Positions 36,664 through 45,427 are shown, numbered from the stretch's first letter. The stretch is 64,000 nt of DNA from CAVWSM01 sp963798505 (GCA_963798505.1 CAWCTX010000008.1:103458-167457), one strand, 5' to 3'. Translations and numbers: made by a program. Notes: generated from the letters alone by a model not told the origin.

Positions 36664-37263
36664 ATGTCGCGCGGCTTCGTGATCGTCCACGGCTGGCAGA
36701 ACCGCCGGCCCGAAGGCCACTGGCACCGCTGGCTCACGGGCGAGCTCAGAGCGCGCGGGGAGCTGGTGTCGTACGCGCAGTACCCGTCCCCCGACGAACC
36801 GGTGCTAGATGACTGGCTCGAGCTGTTGATGCCGAACTGCGACTGCTGGGCCCGTCGAGGAGCGGGTGATCGTCGCGCACAGCCTCGGCGCGATCATCAT
36901 CCTGCACGCGGCGCACGCGTCGAGGAGCCGTTCGCTGCCAGGTACTGCTCGTCTCGCCGCCAGGTCGTTGGCTCGCCGAGGAGGTCGCGGAGGTGGCCTC
37001 GTTCGCGTTCGAGACGTTCCCGCGGGAACGCGTTGCCGCCGCGTCGACGCACCCAGACCCGGATGGTGTGCTCGGACAACGACCCCTTCTCGCGCATCGG
37101 CGCCGACGTCGAGTTCGGCACGCCGCTCGCCTTCGACACCGAGGTACTACCCGGCAGGGGGCACTTGTCGATGGACGACGGGTACGGCCCATGGCCGGCG
37201 GCACTCGATTGGTGTCTCGACCCGACGACCCGATTCGCACTCGCGCCGGCGAGGCTCGCATGA
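36664..37263 (+). CDS. Alpha/beta hydrolase, RBBP9/YdeN type (three frame changes)
   Basis: About 199 residues. It starts MSRGFVIVHGWQNRRPEGHW, with TGELRARGELVSYAQYPSPD. After a frame change near 36852 comes the nucleophile elbow VIVAHSLGAIIILHAAHAS. A second change near 36935 gives QVLLVSPPGRWLAEEVAEVA, FAFETFPRE. A third near 37062 gives MVCSDNDPFSR (catalytic Asp) and GRGHLSMDDGYGPWP (catalytic His), ending at 37263. All three changes equal +1 insertions. The Ser-Asp-His triad is present across frames, so the intact enzyme would be a serine hydrolase of unknown substrate. The stop overlaps the sugar-kinase start. Confidence 0.75.
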   Translation: MSRGFVIVHGWQNRRPEGHWHRWLTGELRARGELVSYAQYPSPDEPVLDDWLELLMPNCDCWARRGAGDRRAQPRRDHHPARGARVEEPFAARYCSSRRQVVGSPRRSRRWPRSRSRRSRGNALPPRRRTQTRMVCSDNDPFSRIGADVEFGTPLAFDTEVLPGRGHLSMDDGYGPWPAALDWCLDPTTRFALAPARLA

Positions 37264-38166
37264 CCCACGTCCTCGTGATCGGTGAAGCGCTCGTCGACGT
37301 GATCCGCCGCAGAGACGCGGCGGAACAACGCCACCCAGGCGGCAGCCCGGCCAACGTCGCCTACGGTCTCGGCCGGCTCGACCGTCCGGTGCGGCTGCTG
37401 ACCCGCCTCGGTGACGATGCCGACGGCGAGCTGCTCCGCACGCACCTGGCTTCGGTCGGCGTGGAGACTGACGCCGGCCCGGAGCCATTGGCGCGTACGT
37501 CGACGGCAATCGCGGTGATCGGCGACGACGGCTCGGCGACCTACACCTTCGACCTGGAGTGGGCGCTCACTGGCGACACGGCGCTCGGTGAACCTCTTGC
37601 CGTCCACACCGGTTCGCTGGGCTCGCTGCTCGACCCAGGCGCGGCCGCCGTCGAGCGGCTCGTGCACAGCGCCCGTGCGCGCAGCACGATCTCGTACGAC
37701 CCGAACATCCGGCCCATGCTCATGGGCTCGGTCGACCAGACACGCACGCGCGTCGAGCGTTTCGTCGCCCTCAGCGACGTGGTCAAGGCCAGCCAAGAGG
37801 ACATCGAGTGGCTGACGCCGGGTGTACCGCCGCTCGAGACCGTGCAGCGCTGGCTGGAGCTTGGCCCGGCCTTCGTCGTGGTGACCATGGGTGGAAACGG
37901 CTCGATCGCCATGGCTCGAGGATGTCGTCATCGACCAGCCGGCGCCCCCAGTCACCGTGGTCGACACGGTCGGAGCCGGTGACTCGTTTATGTCAGGACT
38001 GATCGACGGGCTGTGGAGCGAGAGGCTGCTCGGTGCGGATGCCCGAGAGTCGCTGTCGCAGATCGATGACGTACGGATGCGACGCGTGGTCGAGCATGCA
38101 ACCCGTGCAGCGGCCATCACCGTGTCGCGCGCGGGCGCACTGCCCCCACGAGGTCGAACTGGCTGA
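37260..38166 (+). CDS. PfkB-family carbohydrate kinase (one frameshift near 37915)
   Basis: About 301 residues, ribokinase fold. MTHVLVIGEALVDVIRRRDA opens the protein, then the substrate-binding signature HPGGSPANVAYGLGRL. The lid and core follow (RTSTAIAVIGDDGSATYTFD; NIRPMLMGS). Near 37915 one extra base shifts to LEDVVIDQPAPPVTVVDTVG with the anion-hole/catalytic motif GAGDSFMSGLIDGLW. It would phosphorylate a sugar such as fructose using ATP in the cytoplasm. Coupled to the upstream hydrolase (ATGA overlap at 37260). Confidence 0.87.
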
Positions 38167-38234
38167 AGTGCGCGATGTGATAAGCCTCGCTAGGTTGCGA
38201 AGTCGAGTCGACCGCCGAAGGGATAGCTGACGCC

Positions 38235-38684
38235 ATGACTGGGACGTACACCGTTGTTGCCGGTGACACGCTGTCGGAGATTGCCGAGAAGCTCAAGCTC
38301 CCCATGGCTCGCTCGTGAAGTGGAACGGCATCCAAGACCCGTCGCTCATCACTGTCGGCCAGGTGCTCAAGCTGGCGGCACAGACGAGCAGCGGCGGTGA
38401 GTCGTACGCCGTAAAGCCAGGCGACACCTTCTCCGAGATCGGGCAGAAGTTCGGCGTCGACTTCAACGACATCATGAAGGCCAACGGCTACGAGGACCCG
38501 ACCAAGCTTCTCGCGGGATCGACGATCACGATCCCTTACCGCACGCACAAGGTCGTGTCCGGCGACACCTTCTCCGAGCTGGGCAGAAGTACGGCGTGCC
38601 GTACCAGTCGATCATGACGCTCAACGGCTACGAGGACCCGACCAAACTCGGTGTGGCGCGGTGCTCCAGATCCCGTTCTCCTAG
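38235..38684 (+). CDS. LysM-repeat protein without signal peptide (three frame changes)
   Basis: About 150 residues containing three LysM modules of roughly 48 residues: YTVVAGDTLSEIAEKLKL, YAVKPGDTFSEIGQKFGVD and HKVVSGDTFSELG(Q)KYGV. Each is followed by an N-G-x-x-D-P-x-x-L strand (KWNGIQDPSLITVGQVLKL; ANGYEDPTKLLAGSTITIPY). Frame changes (each equivalent to a one-base deletion) occur near 38303, 38582 and 38656; the natural end is VLQIPFS at 38684. There is no export signal, so it may bind glycans or chitin-like polymers intracellularly, or leave by a non-Sec route. Confidence 0.75.
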
Positions 38685-38813
38685 GCCTCATGCGGCTTGG
38701 TCCAGTCGCAGCTCCATGAAAGCGCCACGAGCGGCGTCCCGACCGACGCCAGCCTCCGGGGCATGCTCGAACGCACCTTGCGCCTCAGCGATTCGGTAGC
38801 TTCGCGGGGCGCC

Positions 38814-38902
38814 GAATGATCACGAGGAGTAGGAGTTTCCCTGCATCACCAGGACTGCGGGCCTAGCGATGCACGGAAACCCTGCTGGTCGTGGTCATTC
38901 CC
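38814..38902. repeat. Imperfect palindromic repeat, second family, copy 2
   Basis: The left arm from GAATGATCACGAGGAGTAGG through TTTCCCTGCATCAC and the right arm from GCGATGCACGGAAACCCTGC through TGGTCGTGGTCATTC are inverse complements over about 40 bases with a few mismatches. It matches the copy at 27443-27507. It lies between the convergent LysM and amidohydrolase genes and could end both transcripts. Confidence 0.65.
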
Positions 38903-38910
38903 CGCCCGAC

Positions 38911-39921
38911 TCAGTGCTGCTGCGGGCGTCCTAGCCGGCTCTTGGTCTCCTCGACGTCCATGCCGTGCAGGCGCAGCAGGTTCTCGCCGAGGATCTTGCG
39001 CTTGGCCTGCTCGGTCAGCTGCGGGTAGCCGTAGCCGTCGATGAGGTCTTGCGGGATCTCGAACTCCCAGAACGCTTTGAGCGCCCACTGTGGCTGCCAG
39101 ATCGGGGCCTCGCTGCCGTACACGATCTTGTCCTCACCGCACCAGAACAGCAGCTTGCCCATCGTCTCGGCGAACATGCGTGGCGCGCGGACGACGAAGT
39201 TGAGGGTGGCGGCGATGGACGCGTACAGGTTGGGGTGGCGGATGAGCTGCCAGCAGACCTCGTCGAGGAACGGCAGCCCGACGTGGAAGATGACGAAGTT
39301 GAGGTCGGGGAAGTTGGCCGCGGCGCCGTCCATGTCCCACGTCTGCGTGTGCTCGATCGGCTGCGGGCCGAGGGGCACGCCCTTGTGCACGCCGATGAGG
39401 TTGACGCCCAGCTCCTGTGCCTTCTCGAACACCGGGAACGCGACGCGCGGGTCGTCCATCCGCCACGGGAACGGCGATCCGTAGTCGTAGCGGACGTTGT
39501 AGAACTTGAACGCCTTGGCATTGAACTCGCCGACCTGCCGCTCCATGAGGTCCAGCGCCTTGCGGCCCTCGAGCGGGTTGACCGAGCCCCAGAAGACCGT
39601 ACGGTCGGGGTCGCGCGCAGCAAGCTCCGCGCATTCCTCCCATGGAGACAGCCCGTCCTTGTAGAGGTCGGTCAGCGGCAGCGGCATCGCGCAGAGCATG
39701 TCGGTGTCGGAGTTGTCGTACACCATCTGGCGGATGTCGTTGACCGTCCATTGCCGAAGGAACTCCTCGGGCGGCAGGACGGTCTGGCCCTCCGGGGTCA
39801 GCGCCTGGTGGAACGCGTAGAGGTGCTGCGAGAACATCTCGCCCGGCTTGCCGAACGGGTTCTTGGCGTCGAAGTTGAAGACGTGCGCCACACCGTCGAA
39901 CACGAACGCATCACCAATCAC
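38911..39921 (-). CDS. Amidohydrolase-2 family metal-dependent hydrolase
   Basis: A 336-residue TIM-barrel hydrolase related to 2-pyrone-dicarboxylate lactonase and ACMSD-type decarboxylases. It begins VIGDAFVFDGVAHVFNFDAK (an H-x-F variant of the usual H-x-H). It continues with SDTDMLCAMPLPLTDLYKDG, KAFKFYNVRYDYGSPFPWRM, LNFVIFHVGLPFLDEVCWQL and KIVYGSEAPIWQPQWALKAF. Metal ligands are probably the His residues of HVFNFD, GVHKGVP and IFHVG and a late acidic residue. GGAGG sits before the GTG at 39921. It is coupled to the DUF59-type gene (GTGA overlap), suggesting joint action on an aromatic or ring-cleavage substrate. Confidence 0.82.
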   Translation of the reverse strand: MIGDAFVFDGVAHVFNFDAKNPFGKPGEMFSQHLYAFHQALTPEGQTVLPPEEFLRQWTVNDIRQMVYDNSDTDMLCAMPLPLTDLYKDGLSPWEECAELAARDPDRTVFWGSVNPLEGRKALDLMERQVGEFNAKAFKFYNVRYDYGSPFPWRMDDPRVAFPVFEKAQELGVNLIGVHKGVPLGPQPIEHTQTWDMDGAAANFPDLNFVIFHVGLPFLDEVCWQLIRHPNLYASIAATLNFVVRAPRMFAETMGKLLFWCGEDKIVYGSEAPIWQPQWALKAFWEFEIPQDLIDGYGYPQLTEQAKRKILGENLLRLHGMDVEETKSRLGRPQQH

Positions 39922-40313
39922 GACCTGCCTCCTTCGTGTGCCATGACGTACGCATCGCGGTCCGCCACCGTTGACGGCGTCGGCAGCCAGCTCAGCTTGC
40001 GGACAGCAGACGGCGACAGGCGGTCCGTTGTCCACGCCTCGTCCCAGACGAGGTCGACGTCCGCGGTGGTCACCTCGGGTAGTGCACTGATCCGGTCGTG
40101 CACCTCGGTCACGACGCGCGCGGCGAACGGGCACCAGCCGGAGGTGAGCAGCAGCTCCACGCGGGCCTGGCCGTCACGTACGGTCACCGAGCGCACGAGG
40201 CCCATGTCGACGACGGAGATCCCCTTCTCCTCGCAGCACGGGTCGAAGACGTCGCGCAACGCGTCGAGATAGCGGTCGGGTGCGTCGTCCATGACGGCCT
40301 CCGTGAGCTGCAC
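39918..40313 (-). CDS. MIP18/DUF59 (PaaD-like) iron-sulfur-associated protein
   Basis: A 131-residue protein with the DUF59 core: DRYLDALRDVFDPCCEEKGI, VVDMGLVRSVTVRDGQARVE, LLLTSGWCPFAARVVTEVHD and DVDLVWDEAWTTDRLSPSAV. Cysteines in PCCEE and GWCPF match those used for Fe-S cluster handling in this family. Its partner is the amidohydrolase encoded immediately downstream with a four-base overlap, so it may mature that enzyme or its redox partner. Confidence 0.85.
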   Translation of the reverse strand: MQLTEAVMDDAPDRYLDALRDVFDPCCEEKGISVVDMGLVRSVTVRDGQARVELLLTSGWCPFAARVVTEVHDRISALPEVTTADVDLVWDEAWTTDRLSPSAVRKLSWLPTPSTVADRDAYVMAHEGGRS

Positions 40314-40372
40314 ACTCGTACGCCGACGGTGCCACCGCGCCGGGCGGTGTGCAACCGCGGGTCAGGCGGAGC

Positions 40373-41194
40373 TCAGATGGGCTCGCCCAGCGGGATGTCG
40401 CACCATGACCCGCCGACCCGGCTGAGGTCGGGGTCGGCGTCGAAGTCGGGCTCGCCGTGCTCCGCGATCAGTGCGGGTGCGAAGACCTCGGCGTCGTCCT
40501 TGGGGTCGTACCCGATCTCCGCCCCCTCGGCGAGCGACCACCAGCCGCGGGTGTTGCGGCTGACGCCCCAGACGATCCGGAAGCCTCGCTTGTCGGTGGT
40601 CAGGCAGGCCTCGATGAGGCGCCCGCCATCGTCCGGCGACAGCCAGATCGCCAGGCCGCGCAACCCGAACGGCTCAGCGGACCACATGCCGATGCGCAGA
40701 CAGATCACATCCATGCCGAACCGGTCGGCGTAGAGGCGGCCGAGGCTCTCCCCTGCCGTCTTGCTCCAGCCGTACAGCGTGTCGGGGCGTGCTGAGACAT
40801 CTGCGGCGAGACCGGCAGGATCTCGGGGGTCGCGCCGGTGGAACCCGACCGCATGGCTGGAGGAGGCGATGATCACGCGGGGGACGCCGGCGGTGCGGGC
40901 GGCCTCGAGAAGGCGGTAGGTGCCGACGACGTTCGTCTCGAGCAGGTCGCCCATGGTCGATTCACCGCTCTGCCCGCCGAGGTGCACGACGACGTCGACG
41001 TCGCGGCACGCCTCGGTGAGCGCTGCCGGGTCGGTGACCGAGGCAACGACGCGCTCCTCCTGTGCGGCCATGGCACCGGCCACTGGTTGGGGATCGCGGA
41101 TGTCCAAGAGGCGCAGCATGCGGCCCGGGCGGGCGAGACGTGGGCGAAGCAGCGTGGCCACTCGCCCGGCAGCGCCGGTGATGAGGATGCGCAT
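40373..41194 (-). CDS. NAD-dependent epimerase/dehydratase, uronate dehydrogenase-like
   Basis: A 273-residue short-chain (extended) dehydrogenase. The Rossmann NAD motif MRILITGAAGRVATLLRPRL, then DVDVVVHLGGQSGESTMGDL, LLETNVVGTYRLLEAARTAG, VIIASSSHAVGFHRRDPRD and catalytic YGWSKTAGESLGRLYADRFG (Y-x-x-x-K) closely follow the uronate dehydrogenase subgroup (hexuronic acid oxidation). The start ATG at 41194 overlaps the end of the gene at 41194-41985 by one base, so they are probably one transcript. Confidence 0.88.
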   Translation of the reverse strand: MRILITGAAGRVATLLRPRLARPGRMLRLLDIRDPQPVAGAMAAQEERVVASVTDPAALTEACRDVDVVVHLGGQSGESTMGDLLETNVVGTYRLLEAARTAGVPRVIIASSSHAVGFHRRDPRDPAGLAADVSARPDTLYGWSKTAGESLGRLYADRFGMDVICLRIGMWSAEPFGLRGLAIWLSPDDGGRLIEACLTTDKRGFRIVWGVSRNTRGWWSLAEGAEIGYDPKDDAEVFAPALIAEHGEPDFDADPDLSRVGGSWCDIPLGEPI

Positions 41195-41985
41195 CAGGAA
41201 TCACCAGAGCGAAGCGCGATGCGGGCCAGCTCCTCGTCCATCCGCGGGGTGAGGCCCACCATGCCGGGTTCCTGTTGGACACCGACAACCTGGTCACCTT
41301 TGCGCGCGATGAGCAGGTCTCCGAATCGCCGCGCCCAGTCGCCGACCCCGGCGACGTCGACGGCGGGGTGGCTGCTGCGGTTGGCGTGCTCGATCAATGC
41401 CCTGACGGCCTCGGGCCCGCTGCCCAGGTGCACCTGGATCTGGGCGACGGCCTCGTCACCGCCCAGATGGTACGTCCACGTGCGCACGCCCGCGTTGGCG
41501 TCAGCCTCGGCAGGAGGTTCGACACTCCGTACGACTCGGTGGACGACGCGGGCAAGCTCTCGCGGGTCGATCGGTGCGTCGGGCGCGTCGGGGACGGAAC
41601 CGATCGGCCCGACGTTCTGGCCCGGTGCGCTCAGCAGTTCCGCGTCGAAGACACGCCCCTGATGGGCAACGACGGTCATGCGGAGCAGGTCACCGTGGCG
41701 GATGTGTGCGTACACGCTGCCGGAGACCAGAGACGCCCACGCGACGTCGCTGGCCCCATCGTCGACGGCAAGCCAGCACCGGTCCGGGGTCGACGGGCCT
41801 TCACCGCCGTCGCGACCTTCCACGAAACTCTTGTGGATGACCGCTCCCTCGATGACCGATCGAGGGGCGAAGCGACCCAAGCCCCAGAGCAGACTGCCCG
41901 GCGTTCGCCGCGGATAGCGGATCGTCACGTAGCGGCCCTGGCCGCCGTAGTCCGACCAGACACGCACCGGTTCCTTCTGTGCCAT
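41194..41985 (-). CDS. Hypothetical protein (263 aa)
   Basis: A soluble protein beginning MAQKEPVRVWSDYGGQGRYV. It contains RYPRRTPGSLLWGLGRFAPR, DVAWASLVSGSVYAHIRHGD, VRTWTYHLGGDEAVAQIQVH and GDWARRFGDLLIARKGDQVV. No signal peptide, membrane segment or recognised motif is visible. It is placed tightly between an endonuclease/phosphatase-like gene upstream and the dehydrogenase gene downstream on the same strand. Confidence 0.65.
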   Translation of the reverse strand: MAQKEPVRVWSDYGGQGRYVTIRYPRRTPGSLLWGLGRFAPRSVIEGAVIHKSFVEGRDGGEGPSTPDRCWLAVDDGASDVAWASLVSGSVYAHIRHGDLLRMTVVAHQGRVFDAELLSAPGQNVGPIGSVPDAPDAPIDPRELARVVHRVVRSVEPPAEADANAGVRTWTYHLGGDEAVAQIQVHLGSGPEAVRALIEHANRSSHPAVDVAGVGDWARRFGDLLIARKGDQVVGVQQEPGMVGLTPRMDEELARIALRSGDS

Positions 41986-41990
41986 GGCGG

Positions 41991-42971
41991 CTAGCCATCC
42001 TCGATGACGTACATCGTGATCGGAAAGTGGTCGGAGAACCCGTCGGTGTTGACGGGCTTGCCCATGCCGCCGAACGGGATCGGCTTGGGATAGGTGCCGC
42101 TGCTGACCATGCCCGGCAGGCGCACCAGCGCCACCGACTCCGGGACTGCCCTGATCGGCGATGTCGGCTTGGCCATGTTCTTGTCGATCAGGAACTGGTC
42201 AAGCATGTTGGCGAAGTTGTCGAAGTAGAACGTCCCGACCCCGGTCCCGAGAATGTCCCACATGAGGTTCCACAGCCGCGGGCTTGTGCCACCAAGGACC
42301 TTGTCGAGTTGCCGGGTGCTCAGCGCGTAGTGGACGAGGGACAGGTCGAACGGCTCGTCGTTGAAGTCGCCCATGGCCAGCGTTGGTGTGTCGACGCCGT
42401 GGACCTCCCACACGCGCTGGTGGAAGTAGGCCAGCGTCTCCCCCGCGATCGCCCGGTAGCCGGCCGTCTCCCACTGCCCGCCGCTGCGCGACGGCCAGTG
42501 GTTGCCGAACACCGCCCACGTACGGCCGTGCTGCGTACGGAAGTTGACTTGGAAGATCTCGCGGGTTGCGGTGCGGCGCATGACGACGTGCTGGAAGCGC
42601 TCGTCGTCCGGCGCGGTGAACAGCGTGGAGTCGAAGAGGTACGCGATGTCGATGCCTCGCTCGTCGACGGTGTCCGCATGCACGACGTCGTACGTACGCT
42701 CTGGCAGCCGCGACCTGACCGCATCGGCAAGGCGCGTGACGACGAACTCGTTCTCGACCTCGCAGATGCCGAGGAGGTCGGGGCCTTGGTTGTCGTTGAG
42801 CTGCGCGATGACCGAGGCAAGCTGGTCGATCTTGCGGTCGCGCAGCTCGGGGGTCCAGCCGTCGATCGACGAGCCCAGGGCGCGGGCTACCTTGTCGGTG
42901 CGCCGCGGCGAATGCTCTTCGTCGAACAGGTTCTCGACGTTCCACCACGCGAGGAAGTACGTCGACGTCAT
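41991..42971 (-). CDS. Endonuclease/exonuclease/phosphatase family protein
   Basis: A 326-residue EEP-fold hydrolase of the DNase I-like superfamily. Active-site blocks are visible: FLAWWNVENLFDEEHSPRR (Asn), LGICEVENEFV (metal Glu), VFGNHWPSRSG (His), TLAMGDFNDEPFDLSL (Asp/Asn) and the terminal GFSDHFPITMYV (Asp-His). The substrate could be nucleic acid or a phosphodiester lipid/sugar. No signal peptide is obvious, so it is probably cytoplasmic. The ATG at 42971 is chosen; an in-frame start 12 bases earlier is possible. Confidence 0.88.
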   Translation of the reverse strand: MTSTYFLAWWNVENLFDEEHSPRRTDKVARALGSSIDGWTPELRDRKIDQLASVIAQLNDNQGPDLLGICEVENEFVVTRLADAVRSRLPERTYDVVHADTVDERGIDIAYLFDSTLFTAPDDERFQHVVMRRTATREIFQVNFRTQHGRTWAVFGNHWPSRSGGQWETAGYRAIAGETLAYFHQRVWEVHGVDTPTLAMGDFNDEPFDLSLVHYALSTRQLDKVLGGTSPRLWNLMWDILGTGVGTFYFDNFANMLDQFLIDKNMAKPTSPIRAVPESVALVRLPGMVSSGTYPKPIPFGGMGKPVNTDGFSDHFPITMYVIEDG

Positions 42972-43016
42972 GGCGGCCACCACCCCCGGGGCAGCCTATC
43001 CAGTAGGTTCTGCCGC

Positions 43017-43493
43017 GTGACTGTGGCGGAGCCGCGGACTTTGGCGCAACGGAAGGCGGACACGCTGGCGATGCTCGTCACGCCGGCCATCGACTGCTGG
43101 GTTGCCACAGCGGGCGCTTCGCGCGAGGGCGGTCCGCGCGCCCATTTGGTGCCGCTGTCGCTGGCTTGGCTGGACGAGCGGGTGGTCATCGCGGTGGCGG
43201 CCGACAGCGTCACGGCGCGCAACGTGCTCGAGCACGGGACGGCCAGAGTCGCGATCGGTCCGACGCGTGATGTCGTCGTCATCGATGCGGTGTTCGAGCA
43301 CTCCGTCGGCGTGGCCGAGGCGACGGCGGCAGCTATCGCGGAGGCCTACGCCGGCCAGGCCGACTGGGATCCGCGAACGGCCGAGGGCGAGTGGATCTAC
43401 ATCGTGCTTAGGCCCGACCGCATCCAGGCGTGGCGCGAGAGCAACGAGCTCGCTGGCCGGACGCTCATGCGCGGGGGTTCCTGGGTGGTCTGA
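43017..43493 (+). CDS. Pyridoxamine 5'-phosphate oxidase-like flavin-binding protein
   Basis: A 158-residue split-barrel protein: GTG at 43017 gives TVAEPRTLAQRKADTLAML, then CWVATAGASREGGPRAHLVP, LAWLDERVVIAVAADSVTAR, HGTARVAIGPTRDVVVIDAV and WIYIVLRPDRIQAWRESNEL. The pattern matches small FMN- or F420-binding PNPOx-fold proteins of actinomycetes. A substrate cannot be assigned. Divergent from the EEP gene. Confidence 0.83.
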   Translation: MTVAEPRTLAQRKADTLAMLVTPAIDCWVATAGASREGGPRAHLVPLSLAWLDERVVIAVAADSVTARNVLEHGTARVAIGPTRDVVVIDAVFEHSVGVAEATAAAIAEAYAGQADWDPRTAEGEWIYIVLRPDRIQAWRESNELAGRTLMRGGSWVV

Positions 43494-43526
43494 CGCGAAC
43501 TCGCCGCACCTGTGCTGCTGCTCGCG

Positions 43527-43958
43527 TCAGAGGACGACCAGGTTCTCCGGGGTGGCCGCCCTGACGGCCGGGATCGGCACCGTCTGATCGAACGTGACGA
43601 ACCGCCCGTCGTTCTCCGTGGCCAACGCGAGCAGGTAGGCATCGGTCACTTGGCGCGGACCGTGCAAGCGGGATGTGTCGAAAGCGGCAGCATCGAGGAT
43701 GCTCACGGCGCACGGCCAGTACTCGTGGCTCGGTGTGCTGGCGGCCCTGGTCAGCAGTGTTATCGCCTGGCTGGGCGGGATGGGAATTGGGTAGCGGGGT
43801 TGACTTATGACCCGCACAAAGCCGTTCTGGGTGATGGCGCACGAGGCCCAGCCGTGGGCGATTTCCGAGTCGAGCCAGTCGCGTGCGCGACGATGATGAA
43901 TGTGACCGCTGTCCAGCAGCGCCACCAGCACATTGACGTCCAGGAGGGCCCGCGTCAC
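43527..43958 (-). CDS. vapC: PIN-domain toxin (VapC type)
   Basis: A 143-residue PIN RNase with all expected acidic positions: MTRALLDVNVLVALLDSGHI (Asp7), CAITQNGFVRVIS, RQVTDAYLLALATENDGRFV (Asp in TDAY) and TFDQTVP. Coupled to the antitoxin by a four-base overlap at 43955-43958. It is intact, unlike the vapC at 24.2 kb, and shows a different subtype (R-x-L-L-D-V-N-V-L). Confidence 0.92.
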   Translation of the reverse strand: MTRALLDVNVLVALLDSGHIHHRRARDWLDSEIAHGWASCAITQNGFVRVISQPRYPIPIPPSQAITLLTRAASTPSHEYWPCAVSILDAAAFDTSRLHGPRQVTDAYLLALATENDGRFVTFDQTVPIPAVRAATPENLVVL

Positions 43959-44197
43959 TCCGGGTCTTCCTCCCTGAGCCGATCAATGAGCTCGTTCGAC
44001 ACCGCATAGCCACGGTGCGGCAATGGGTCAAAGCCGTGAAAGGAGTCCTCGCCTGCGTGCGGTGCTGCCAACGCCTGCGTAGTCAAGCCCCGCCGAGCTA
44101 GATCGGAGACCACTTGCCCCAGAGTCCGGCGCTCACGGCGGGCGCGCTCCCTGGCCGCGTACAGAACGTCGTCGTCGATGGTCAATGTGGTGCGCAT
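43955..44197 (-). CDS. vapB: Ribbon-helix-helix antitoxin (VapB type)
   Basis: An 80-residue antitoxin. MRTTLTIDDDVLYAARERAR, then RRTLGQVVSDLARRGLTT, is a classic ribbon-helix-helix. The C-terminal half HGFDPLPHRGYAVSNELIDR, LREEDPE is the toxin-neutralising tail. ATGA overlap with the toxin. The 270 bp upstream to tRNA-Lys hold no gene. Confidence 0.88.
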   Translation of the reverse strand: MRTTLTIDDDVLYAARERARRERRTLGQVVSDLARRGLTTQALAAPHAGEDSFHGFDPLPHRGYAVSNELIDRLREEDPE

Positions 44198-44467
44198 GCA
44201 TCAGATGCTAACGCATCATGCAGTTCATCCCGAGACCACCTTCCGCTGGGCGGTCGCTACTAGTGAGCCAGCCTTCGCCAACGCGAGACAGCGTCGACGC
44301 TCCAGCCGGTTCACGGGTCGTCCGGACCGTGCGTTCAAGATCTGTGGATAGCGCCGCCGGCAGGTCGGTCCTGTGGACGACGCGGCCTGGGCGGGAGGCT
44401 GTGGCGCGAGCCACAGCCCGGCTAAGGATTTCATGATCACTGACGCGGCTGGTACCTTCTACGTCGC

Positions 44468-44540
<73 letters not shown>

Positions 44541-44612
44541 CCCGCTCTGACCAGCAGAAACACCGATCCGGCTGGTCTGTGATTCGGGCGGGGTGCAGTT
44601 GCAGTTGCAGTT

Positions 44613-44733
44613 GCGTTTTCCGAGTCTGTGTGTGTGACCGGTTCATGGTGGACACCTGGGTTCCGGTTCCTGGGCGACAGGTTGGGACGGGTTCCGGTAG
44701 TTGGGCGACGGTCGTTCCGGTAGGTGGGCGACA
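44613..44733 (+). repeat. Array of short direct repeats (left), orientation +
   Basis: Four degenerate copies of CCGGTnnnTGGGCGACA occur here: about 44638-44654 (divergent), 44659-44679, 44690-44710 and 44713-44733. The last three share GTTCCGGT...GGGCGAC. A GCGTTTTCCGAGTCTG motif precedes them at 44613-44628. The inverse complement of the same unit occurs twice at 45590-45633. Multiple internal repeats of this kind are found in the ends of some actinobacterial insertion sequences. Confidence 0.7.
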
Positions 44734-44836
44734 CTCCCGCTGTCACGCTCGCGCCGCTGGCGCAGTTCGGCTCTACTTGGACGACACTCGGCTTCGGCGC
44801 GGCATGGTGCCGGAGCGCGGGGACGATGGAGGACAC

Positions 44837-45099
44837 ATGGCGGAGTTGCTCATCCTCGAATTCGACGGAGTCGACGAGACTGACTACGAAAAGTGAACGC
44901 CCAGCTCGGTCTTGACCCGAAGACCGGCGCCGGGGAATGGCCGGCGGACTTCATCACCCACCTGGCAGGCGTCAAGGAAGGCGGCGGCGCCTGCGTGATC
45001 GAGGTCTGGGAGTCGCAACAGGCCCAAGCGGAGTTCGTTGGATCCCCCGGCTCGGTGCTGCCATGGCGGCCGGAGGAGTCACCGCCGCTCCGCAAGTGA
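44837..45099 (+). CDS. Small hypothetical protein, possibly ABM/EthD-like (one frameshift near 44893)
   Basis: About 87 residues: MAELLILEFDGVDETDYEK, then (one base lost) VNAQLGLDPKTGAGEWPADF, THLAGVKEGGGACVIEVWES and AQAEFVGSPGSVLPWRP. The size and the E-V-W-E-S-x-x-x-A-x-x-F pattern resemble small dimeric alpha/beta-barrel (ferredoxin-like) monooxygenase-type proteins. GGAGGACAC precedes the ATG. It and the next gene form a plus-strand pair lying between the two inverted repeat arrays. Confidence 0.6.
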
Positions 45100-45163
45100 C
45101 CTGGGCACGCCTGGTGGGCCACCAGAACCCGGGCCTCGAACAGCCACGCTGAAAGGACTCCAG

Positions 45164-45427
45164 ATGCCACGGATCGTCATCACCCACGCCGTCCAGGATG
45201 TTCAGCGCTGGCTTGGGGGGAAGGCGGAGCGCGCCGCGGCCTTCACCGGTATCACGAACGTCACCGACCTCGTGGCCCTGGACCGCAGCAATCAAGCCTG
45301 GCGTGGCGCTCGACGTCGATGACCTGGACGCCCTCAAGGCGTTTCGGCGTCGATGCCTCCACAGGTAGCCGCCCAGGCAGAGGCGCACGGGGTCATCCAG
45401 CCGATGACCGTCTACGTCGAGGCGTAG
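45164..45427 (+). CDS. Conserved small protein (at least two frame changes)
   Basis: Begins MPRIVITHAVQDVQRWLGGK, then AERAAAFTGITNVTDLVALD and SNQ. After a frame change near 45298 it reads GVALDVDDLDALKA, and after another near 45343, MPPQVAAQAEAHGVIQPMTV with the end YVEA at 45427. The order T-H-x-V-x-D-V-x-R-W-L, N-V-T-D, and H-G-V-I-x-P follows a short conserved family found near stress-related genes; no enzymatic role is known to me. An AAAGGACT ribosome-binding site precedes the ATG. Confidence 0.55.

Noticed and set aside
38690..38813. Minus-strand segment reading RIAEAQGAFEHAPEAGVGRD as a gene end
   Set aside because: Protein-like but only about 40 codons with no start and no extension; too little to annotate.
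44595..44612. GCAGTT tandem triplet as a possible CRISPR or iteron
   Set aside because: Three 6-bp units only, no spacers and no replication gene nearby; recorded only as a simple repeat.
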